Shown here in pieces: positions 54,401 through 61,220 of a stretch of DNA of 64,000 bases (position 1 is the stretch's first letter; every line of letters starts with the position of its first letter). The notes beneath the pieces were generated by a model. It ran no database searches. It was not told where the DNA came from and saw only the letters and a list, made by a program, of their open reading frames with translations. Position numbers and translations under genes: made by a program. This DNA comes from Bifidobacterium sp. ESL0704 (GTDB lineage Bacteria > Actinomycetota > Actinomycetes > Actinomycetales > Bifidobacteriaceae), in contig NZ_CP113929.1 in assembly GCF_029392075.1 (NCBI RefSeq), positions 372,001 to 436,000 on the forward strand, written 5' to 3'.

Positions 54401-57131
54401 TGCCGTGTTCACCCATGCACCGGGTTATAAGACCGGTGTCAAGGAGATCGAGGCCTACGATACGGGCATCGCGGCTCCTGCGGCGAGCAATAAGGCCCCG
54501 GTGGTCGATGCGTATGTCGCCAAGAACAGCGCGGAAGGCGCACAGCTTGCCGGAACGGTACGTGACGACGGATTGCCCGACGGCGAGCTTAACGCCAAGT
54601 GGGAGATGGTTTCCGGTCCGAAAGGCGGGAAGGTCGTTTTCGCCGATGCCACGAGTGCCAGCACCGTGGCCACATTCAATATCGAAGGTGACTATGTGCT
54701 GAAACTGACAGGTTCGGATGGCGAGCTGTCCGCCGAAAAGACGGTGACGGTCCATGGCATCCCGTCGGATGGCACGGTCAATATCGCCTCCCAGGCCAAG
54801 CCGACCGTCAGCTCCATCAACGCCACATTGCCGAAGGACAATGCGAAAGTCATCAATGACGGTCAGAGCGACCCTGCAGGATCCTCGGCCAAGATGAGCT
54901 GGAACAATTGGGGCCAAAACGACCCCGCACCTTGGGCGCAGTACGAATGGTCCGGCAAGGTTCCGCTCGCGAAGGCGAACGTGTACTTCTGGACGGACGG
55001 CGGTGGCGTGCCATTGCCGAAAGCATGGAAGCTGCAATATTGGGATGACTTGTCGAACGGATGGAAAGACGTGTCCTTGAAGTCCGGCTCATCCTATGAC
55101 ATCGCCAAGGGGCAGGGCGAGACGGTATCGTTCAAGACCGTCTGGACTTCCAAGCTCCGTGTGGCGATGACACCTGACGGCGATAGCGCGGTCGGGCTGA
55201 GCGAAGTCGAAGCCTATGCCAAAGAACCGCAAAGTGTTGATGCTGTCGCCAGAATGGTGGCAACAGGCAGCAAGGCCAAGGATCTGAAACTGCCCTCGAG
55301 CGTGAGTGCCTCGTATGCCGATGGGTCCAGAGCCGATCTGGCTGTGACGTGGCCGGAGGTGAGCGACGCTCAGTTGGCTTCTGACGGAAGCTTCACGCTC
55401 AAGGGTGTGGTGGCTGGTGCGCCTGCGGGCGTAACGGCGGTCGTGAATGTGAAAAGCGACGCAAACAGCGCTCTGGCCAACGGTGTCAGCTCCATCGATG
55501 ACAGCGAGCAGACCGTCTACCAAGGTTCCACCGGTCTCACCCCGCCGGCCACCGTCACCGGACGGTATATGAACGGCGGCAGCGACAGCAGTCTCAAAGT
55601 GACGTGGGACGCCGCCCAGCTCAAAGCGGTTAAGCTCGATACCATCGGCGACTACCAGGTGACGGGATCCGTCGCAGGCACGTCCAAGACGGCCAAGCTC
55701 GTCGTCCACGTCATCGCCAACCCCAACGCTGCCGATACCACGCCGCTGACCGGGTGGATTCAACCGAAGGCCAAGACCTCGGTGAGTGCCGAGGCCTCGT
55801 GGTCCAAGGCCGAAAACAAGCTCAACGATGGGGTGCTCGTCGATGACACCTGGCCCACACAGGACGATCAGGATGTCAACGCCAAGGTCTGGGGCACTTG
55901 GGGAGTCGCCACCGACGGTATCTACGCCCAATACACATGGGACAAGGATGCCGTCATCGACAAGGCCCAAGTGCAGTTCTGGGCGAACTTCAGCACGCGA
56001 AACGAGGCAAAGGGAGGTCTTGAGATTCCCGATGGCTGGGAAATCCAGTATTGGGACAACGCTTCCAGCGCTTGGAAACAGGTCAGCAGCGGAAAATACA
56101 CGACTGTACGTAATGACCCGACTCATCACGCCACCGAAAACGGCGGATGGAGCGTGGCCACATTCTCGCCGGTCACCACCAGCAAGCTGCGCCTTGTGCT
56201 GCACCCCAACCTGACCCGTAGTGCCACGTTCGGCACTGCCGTGGCCGAATGGCAGGTGCACGCGCAGGACGGAACGCCGGTGGCTGTGAATACCGCTGCC
56301 CTGCAATCGGCGGTCAACGCTGCCGAATCGCTGCAGAAGGACAGGTACACCAGCCAAAGCTGGACGCCGTTCGAACAGGCCTTGAACGAGGCCAAGGCAT
56401 TGTTGGCCAATAGCGCTGCCACCCAGCAGCAGGTCGATCAGGCCCTTCAGAAACTGCATGATGCGCAGTTGGCGTTGGTCCCGGTCACCCCGATGCCGAG
56501 TGCGGACCTCACCGAGCTCAATACACTCATCGCTGCTGTCAGCGGTTTACAGGAAGACGCGTATACGAAGGACAGCTGGAAGGTGTTCGCACAGGCTCTG
56601 CAACGAGCCAAGAGTGTGGTCGCCGACAGCAATGCCACCCAGCAGGAAGTCGATGCGGCCTTGCGTGATTTGCGCAACGCCAGGAACGGCCTTAAGGCCG
56701 CGCCGTCTCTTCCCGGCAAAACCGATACCAGCAAGCTGTCGGAAACGGTGAATAAGGCGAGCGGGCTCAGGCAAGCTGATTACACCGCCGCCTCCTGGAG
56801 CCGCTTTGCAAGTGCTCTCGCCCAAGCGCAGAGTGTGCTGACGGATTCGGCTTCCACCCAGCAGCAGATTGATGCCGCCCTGCGTCAATTGAATGATGCG
56901 ATGAATGCTCTGAAGCCTGTCAACGGGGTGGTTCCCGGTAACGGCGGAACCGCTCTTGGTGGCGGCGATGCAGCAAATTCCACTCATCACAAGCAGGCAG
57001 GCAAAGCCGGTGCTCTGAGCAACACGGGTACTTATGGAACGGTCGCGTTGACCGTGCTGACGGTTGCGTTGGCGGCGCTCGGCACTGTGCTCGAGCTGAG
57101 CCGTCGCCGTAGGCGTCATGGTGTCCGCTGA
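51432..57131 (+). CDS. hypBA2: cell-surface beta-L-arabinobiosidase, GH121 (HypBA2-like)
   Basis: HypBA2 releases beta-1,2-arabinobiose from hydroxyproline-linked arabinofuranosides of extensin. The 1899-residue protein has a Sec signal (ANA-SE, residue about 33) and the GH121 region (residues about 35-800) with SRGRAAYM, IDKTVFYRWWLTRFNF, AIEGVLGYNNS, SFDEHPGEAMDRPES and DQNEFWN; conserved Glu residues in the last three are catalytic candidates. Then come F5/8-type-C-like modules (about 880-1010, 1115-1260 and 1440-1610), Ig-like modules, three FIVAR modules (about 1617-1830) and a sorting signal LSNTG with a basic tail. GGAGAGG sits before ATG 51432. Its paralogue begins about 4.1 kb further on. 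Confidence 0.9.
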   Translation: MQVHLRKCFAVTVGALVAVATMATGGVSSANASEDIANPNSAIGYPSFHGDQNPIPDSGVQYDAANSYLGKVFDRDVSQGAGTDTADNHDFWVDRMLVRKGDQPTGTGTTDKGTYHYEGADGNQYMFSRGRAAYMRTHEPGTLGFGGQLAYKDTISDKGGFSVSLSEGGTKLTLKEDGSQRKQTPSYWQSVFTTSDSSLKLTEIKYITNENVLVMGYNLQSSVAKTVTVDVGSPIATNADGDELTGVVNLNRQLTTVYPRLSGDGMKPVKGKLHGDVALTANQPVYNKIQMGLLADELPSAKTEYDRVRGQSAAQAYKDHVTTYNKWWVDNIPYIQTPEQNIDKTVFYRWWLTRFNFIDANMPGNTYQFPAAIEGVLGYNNSIVLTTCMFLNDLKYLRDPSYSYGTWVAAGETAKSKQYVDNPGGTSWNNSYTQYITDSAWQSYMVHGGPKAIAESIGTYGRNDVNGLVGSQNKSFNRNGNKLIDWDWASMTGNDADAVSFDEHPGEAMDRPESAWVWANARSAADAFKEAGDASGAAEMKKTADDIRSQIISELWNKDTNLVQSKWIGAHNGQFAKWKEINNFYPYAAELMPTDGTYDKGLRLFADADQYPIFPFFTANQADKAEMIKETGNEGSNNFSIINSTPLFRIYASGLRSYNSEKNGYITPESFKKLLYWNAFAHYQGGDNRYPDQNEFWNTATDKNGGEIDYRSWIHHTQLGTTNWTMVEDVAGLRPRSDGKIELDPIAIPGWNYFTVNNLSYHGQDVSIVWNAKGKDGKLHYTNLPEGYSLYVSGKRVFTSDKLTHIIYDSATGQASVSGANGDQSATIVSGETQSLRNADAVQYGSDSRITDIFAKAGKNIDPASKSQVDVAKGASVSASYEADGRPATAAVDGSSVNEPFWGTDGSKSAKDSLTIDFGAAKTIDDIRLYFYKTAASFTVQGYSEPSLYQLEYWDGGAWKRIPAQSRTPGIPKANYNNVQFPEITTNKIRAVFTHAPGYKTGVKEIEAYDTGIAAPAASNKAPVVDAYVAKNSAEGAQLAGTVRDDGLPDGELNAKWEMVSGPKGGKVVFADATSASTVATFNIEGDYVLKLTGSDGELSAEKTVTVHGIPSDGTVNIASQAKPTVSSINATLPKDNAKVINDGQSDPAGSSAKMSWNNWGQNDPAPWAQYEWSGKVPLAKANVYFWTDGGGVPLPKAWKLQYWDDLSNGWKDVSLKSGSSYDIAKGQGETVSFKTVWTSKLRVAMTPDGDSAVGLSEVEAYAKEPQSVDAVARMVATGSKAKDLKLPSSVSASYADGSRADLAVTWPEVSDAQLASDGSFTLKGVVAGAPAGVTAVVNVKSDANSALANGVSSIDDSEQTVYQGSTGLTPPATVTGRYMNGGSDSSLKVTWDAAQLKAVKLDTIGDYQVTGSVAGTSKTAKLVVHVIANPNAADTTPLTGWIQPKAKTSVSAEASWSKAENKLNDGVLVDDTWPTQDDQDVNAKVWGTWGVATDGIYAQYTWDKDAVIDKAQVQFWANFSTRNEAKGGLEIPDGWEIQYWDNASSAWKQVSSGKYTTVRNDPTHHATENGGWSVATFSPVTTSKLRLVLHPNLTRSATFGTAVAEWQVHAQDGTPVAVNTAALQSAVNAAESLQKDRYTSQSWTPFEQALNEAKALLANSAATQQQVDQALQKLHDAQLALVPVTPMPSADLTELNTLIAAVSGLQEDAYTKDSWKVFAQALQRAKSVVADSNATQQEVDAALRDLRNARNGLKAAPSLPGKTDTSKLSETVNKASGLRQADYTAASWSRFASALAQAQSVLTDSASTQQQIDAALRQLNDAMNALKPVNGVVPGNGGTALGGGDAANSTHHKQAGKAGALSNTGTYGTVALTVLTVALAALGTVLELSRRRRRHGVR

Positions 57132-57153
57132 TTGCTGCTGACATAAGAATGGG

Positions 57154-57199
57154 AATCGGCCGACCGTAGCGTTTGATCAAGGTCGGCCGATTTCTTATT
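57154..57199 (+). terminator. intrinsic terminator after first GH121 gene
   Basis: AATCGGCCGACC pairs exactly with GGTCGGCCGATT across a 15-base loop, then TCTTATTTAT. Only about 45 bp follow before the GH43 start, so the GH43 gene probably depends on read-through or on a promoter inside this short gap. Confidence 0.8.
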
Positions 57200-57242
57200 T
57201 ATACACACGTAATGAATTATTCGTATGCGATGAAGGATTCGA

Positions 57243-60200
57243 ATGATGGATAAATTTTTGAGTTTTCACAAGAAGCGCATGACGGTATTGGCAGCGGGAG
57301 CCGTTGCGGTCTCCATGGCCGCCGGTTTTGCCGTGACCTGCGATGCCGCTGCGGCACAGCCCGTCTCGCAAGAGCAGACGCCGCCCAGCGTGGCCGGCTA
57401 TGCCTATAACGCATTGCCGTACAACAATCCCGATATCAAGGTCACCCAGATTGACAACAGCGATATGCCTGCCTATCTGCGCAATCCCATAGGGCAGAAG
57501 GAGGGGATCGGCACTCCGGATGACCTGTCCGATAACTATTATTCCGCCGACGCGGCCCCGATGGCATATGACGGCAAGCTGTTTGTCTATACGGGCCACG
57601 ATGAGGCCAGCCCCACCGACGGAACGTTTGTGATGAAGGATTGGGGCGTCTACGTCACCGATAACCCCGAATCCGGAAAATGGACGCATTATAAGAATGT
57701 GGCCAAGGCCGATCTTTTCGACTGGGCCACCGGCGATGGGGCCTATGCCGGTCAGGTCGTCGCCGATGACGGAGGAACCCCCGAAGACCCTTCCGATGAT
57801 TGCTTCTACTATTACATTCCGGTCAAAGACCGCAACGCCAAACCGGGAGCCGATCCGTTTTCCATAGGCGTAGCGACTTCACGCAGTCCTTTGGGCCCTT
57901 GGAAGGACGCCATCGGCCATCCGTTGCTGACAACCGCGCAGACGCAGATCGAGACCATCGATCCGGCGTTCTTCGTCGACAACGACGGCAGCGCATACAT
58001 GCATTTCGGCACGTTCAATTCCCAGCTGGCTGTGAAGATGGCCAAGGACCAACGTACGGGCCGTACCTCGTTCACGCAGCTCGAAAGCGTTGAGGGCGCT
58101 TCCGGACCGGAACCGAAGATATACCAGATGCGCGATGAGGATGCGCTTTCTCAGGTTAGCAATTACGACCCCAAGCAGGACATTCTCGGCAGCGATTATG
58201 CGCGCAACGTGGACGCTCATCTGTCGTTGGGCAATAACGGCGGCGCGTACGCCAACGGTCCCAAAGGGTTCTTCGAAGCATCATGGGTGTTCCATAAAGG
58301 AGACACCTATTACAACGTCTATGACGGAGGGAAGCCCGGTTCCGGCCATGCGACCTGCGTCGAGTCGAACTACCAGGCCTGCATCGAATATTCGAGCGCG
58401 TCGAGTCCGCTGGGTCCGTGGAAATATCAAGGCAAGATCCTTGACCATGGCAGCGCCACGACCATGCATCCGTCGGTGGTTCAATTCGGCGGCAAATGGT
58501 GGGTCACCTACCATACCGCCGACAAAAAGGGCGGCACCGATTTCAGACGCGCGCTGTGCATCGATACCGTGGATTGGAACGACGGACGGATGACGAGCGT
58601 TGCGCATCCGACGAAGGCGGAAAAGATACAGCCGTCGCGTAATGTGGCTCCGTACGCCATCCCCAGCGCTACCTTCACCGAGACCGCGTCGTTTGTCGGA
58701 TCGCTCAACGATGGGCGAGTGCTGCAAACCGCCGTCGTGCCAGCCGACCATTGGACCAATTACCGGTCCATACCTCAGCCGCAATCTTCGGATTCACTGA
58801 TCTACCAATGGGACGGGCAGGTGCGCATCGACAGTTCCAAGGTGTTCTTTGATGTTGACAGCAACGCGCTGCGTGCGCCGCAGACGTGGAAACTGCAATA
58901 TCTCACCGATGATGGGGCATGGAAGGATGTCGGCAATCCCAGCGCTTACACCGTGCAGACCGGTAAAGGCAACCCCAACGTCGTGACGTTTGACGCCGTG
59001 ACCACCAGCGCTCTCAAACTCGACCTTGTCGCCCAGCCGGTAGATGGCGGATATGCCTCGGTGGGGGTTCCCGAATGGGAGGTGTACGGCCAGGAAGGCG
59101 GAACCGCCATGTCGGTTCCCGCACTTACCACGGCAACCGGATCGGCTCCGCAGTTGCCTGCAAGGGTACCGGTCTCCTATGGTTCTTTGCGCGTGCAGGC
59201 TCCGGTGATCTGGCGGCCGGTTGACGCCGGCAGCTATGCGCAGGCAGGCTCGTTCACCGTGCCTGGCGTTGTCGCCGGGCTGTCGGATTCCGGCATCTCC
59301 AGCTCGCAGGATGAAACCCCGACAGGCAATGTGCAGGTCAGGGTCAACGTCGTCGACCATTATGCGCCCGCTGCGGATGTCACCGCTCCTGTGGCCAAGG
59401 TCGCGCTCGCCGGAACGCAAGGCAGGAACGGCTGGGTGATCAACCATCCTGTGGCTCTGGTGTCTGCCGTCGACGACAGCGCCGCCCCCGCCTCGCGGCT
59501 TGAGCTGAAAATAGGGGATCAGGATTGGCGAACCATCGCTACCGGGGCCAATACCGCTTTTGCCGGTGTCGACGGGGAAGGCCGGATCGAAGTCCAGGCG
59601 CGTGCGGTCGATGCCGCCTCCAACAGCTCGTCTGTCGTCTCGCAGAGCGTCGATGTCGATTCTCGGGCACCGACGGTCACGGCCAATCTTGATAGCGCGA
59701 ACCGTGCGATCACGTTGAACGTCGACGATCAGGGCGGTTCGGGTGTCGACACGGTGGAGTTCCGCCGCGATAAAGGCGCCTGGGAGCGTTATGCCGACGG
59801 ACAGACGATCAAGGCAACCGGTACCGGAAGGGAGACCGTCTCGTTCCGTGCCGCCGACAAGGCCGGGAACATGAGTATCGTCGCCAGCAAGGACATTCCC
59901 TCGGATCGTTCCGTGCCGTTGACCGGATATATCGAAAAGGACGCCGTACCATCCGATCCTGAGAACAAAGCTTCGGGTTGGACCAAAGGCGTAGCCGCCC
60001 TCAACGACGGGGTGACGATTCCCGACGGCTGCCAGAGCCAAAACGAATGCATCTGGGGATCGTGGCCGAATACGGGCACCATCGCTTTGGAATATGCGTG
60101 GGATCGTGAAGTCACCATCGATTCCAGCCGTGTGCAATTCACCTCGGATGGTGGGGGATTGGCCATACCCCAATCGTGGAAGTTGCAATATTGGGATGCC

Positions 60201-60908
60201 GCCGCATCCGCTTATGTCGACATTGCCCAGGCACGGTATTCGACGGTCTCGAATGTCCCTGATCATTATGGCGATGACCATGGAGGCTGGAGTGAGGGGA
60301 CGTGGAAAACTCCTGTAAAAACCACGAAACTGCGTCTCGTGATGGAATCGGGTTCGGGTTCGCCGGCGCTCGCCGAATGGCAGGTGCATGCCCCGGAGTC
60401 CGTCAATCCGCCGCAGCCTGCGCCGAATCCTGTTGTTCCGCCGTCGCCGTCGCCGCCGGTTGCCGCTGACAAAACATCGTTGAATGCGTGGTTGGCGACC
60501 GTGAAGCCGGTAACCTCTCAGGAAGGGCGCTATACCCAAGAATCGTGGGAAGCGTTCATGCGGGCATGGCGTGACGCCCAGGCCGTGGCTGCCGATGGCA
60601 AGGCTTCTCAAAGCCGTGTCGATGCCGCGCTACGGCAGCTGAAGCAGGCCTATAACGCTCTGGTGGTTGTGCATGGCGGGGATTCCACAACGAATGACGG
60701 CAACACGAATGCCGGCAATCATCATTCGGACCATCATTCCGCTGCCGCCGATACCTCGGGTAAGAACACGGCGAAAGCGGGCGAAAACACGACCATCGCC
60801 GCCACGGGGGCCGCTGTATCCGCCATTGCAGGTACATGTGCCCTGATGCTGCTTGCCGGCGGTGCGCTGTTGTGGTGTAAGACCCGGCGGCATGGCCAAA
60901 ATCGATAA
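57243..60908 (+). CDS. hypAA: cell-surface alpha-L-arabinofuranosidase, GH43 (HypAA-like)
   Basis: In B. longum the gene after hypBA2 encodes HypAA, which removes the terminal alpha-1,3-arabinofuranose of extensin Ara4-Hyp. The 1221-residue product has a Sec signal (to about residue 38) and a five-bladed GH43 domain with base Asp103 (YYSADAAP), pKa-modulating Asp240 (ETIDPAFF) and acid Glu345 (GFFEASWVF). F5/8-type-C-like modules, Ig-like modules, one FIVAR module (residues about 1080-1140) and a His/Asn/Thr-rich spanner precede the sorting signal IAATG, membrane segment and KTRRHGQNR tail. Two ATGs (57243 and 57246) follow AAGGA. Specificity is inferred from synteny. Confidence 0.85.
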   Translation: MMDKFLSFHKKRMTVLAAGAVAVSMAAGFAVTCDAAAAQPVSQEQTPPSVAGYAYNALPYNNPDIKVTQIDNSDMPAYLRNPIGQKEGIGTPDDLSDNYYSADAAPMAYDGKLFVYTGHDEASPTDGTFVMKDWGVYVTDNPESGKWTHYKNVAKADLFDWATGDGAYAGQVVADDGGTPEDPSDDCFYYYIPVKDRNAKPGADPFSIGVATSRSPLGPWKDAIGHPLLTTAQTQIETIDPAFFVDNDGSAYMHFGTFNSQLAVKMAKDQRTGRTSFTQLESVEGASGPEPKIYQMRDEDALSQVSNYDPKQDILGSDYARNVDAHLSLGNNGGAYANGPKGFFEASWVFHKGDTYYNVYDGGKPGSGHATCVESNYQACIEYSSASSPLGPWKYQGKILDHGSATTMHPSVVQFGGKWWVTYHTADKKGGTDFRRALCIDTVDWNDGRMTSVAHPTKAEKIQPSRNVAPYAIPSATFTETASFVGSLNDGRVLQTAVVPADHWTNYRSIPQPQSSDSLIYQWDGQVRIDSSKVFFDVDSNALRAPQTWKLQYLTDDGAWKDVGNPSAYTVQTGKGNPNVVTFDAVTTSALKLDLVAQPVDGGYASVGVPEWEVYGQEGGTAMSVPALTTATGSAPQLPARVPVSYGSLRVQAPVIWRPVDAGSYAQAGSFTVPGVVAGLSDSGISSSQDETPTGNVQVRVNVVDHYAPAADVTAPVAKVALAGTQGRNGWVINHPVALVSAVDDSAAPASRLELKIGDQDWRTIATGANTAFAGVDGEGRIEVQARAVDAASNSSSVVSQSVDVDSRAPTVTANLDSANRAITLNVDDQGGSGVDTVEFRRDKGAWERYADGQTIKATGTGRETVSFRAADKAGNMSIVASKDIPSDRSVPLTGYIEKDAVPSDPENKASGWTKGVAALNDGVTIPDGCQSQNECIWGSWPNTGTIALEYAWDREVTIDSSRVQFTSDGGGLAIPQSWKLQYWDAAASAYVDIAQARYSTVSNVPDHYGDDHGGWSEGTWKTPVKTTKLRLVMESGSGSPALAEWQVHAPESVNPPQPAPNPVVPPSPSPPVAADKTSLNAWLATVKPVTSQEGRYTQESWEAFMRAWRDAQAVAADGKASQSRVDAALRQLKQAYNALVVVHGGDSTTNDGNTNAGNHHSDHHSAAADTSGKNTAKAGENTTIAATGAAVSAIAGTCALMLLAGGALLWCKTRRHGQNR

Positions 60909-60924
60909 GCGACAGCAACGGTAT

Positions 60925-60984
60925 GAAGCCGTGTTCCGGCGAGAACGGAGAGAAGCGTTCCCGACGAAACACGGCTTCGCTTTT
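60925..60984 (+). terminator. intrinsic terminator after GH43 gene
   Basis: GAAGCCGTGTT pairs exactly with AACACGGCTTC; an inner GAACG/CGTTC stem extends it. GCTTTTGCC follows. Confidence 0.75.
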
Positions 60985-61053
60985 GCCAATGGTTTAACCG
61001 GCAAACAACGATGATCAGAGAAGGTTCTGTGTCGAAATACAGCGGAACTTGAC

Positions 61054-61081
61054 TTGCGAAAGGGATATGCCGCGATATAAT
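61054..61081 (+). promoter_or_regulatory. promoter of second GH121 gene with LacI-type site
   Basis: TTGCGA (61054-61059), 16 bp, TATAAT (61076-61081), within CTTGCGAAAGG. The leader shares long blocks with that of the first GH121 gene, for example ACTCCACGTTTT, TTCCCATTCCATGAA and GAAGTCTGTG. Confidence 0.6.
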
Positions 61082-61220
61082 AGGCAATATCGCATTCATT
61101 ACTCCACGTTTTTACTTTGCGATTTCCCATTCCATGAAATGCACACATCGAAGTCTGTGACATGGGACGGTTCGAGCATTGCGGCAATCCTATGCCATGG
61201 TTTTGTGAAGAGGCGCGAAG

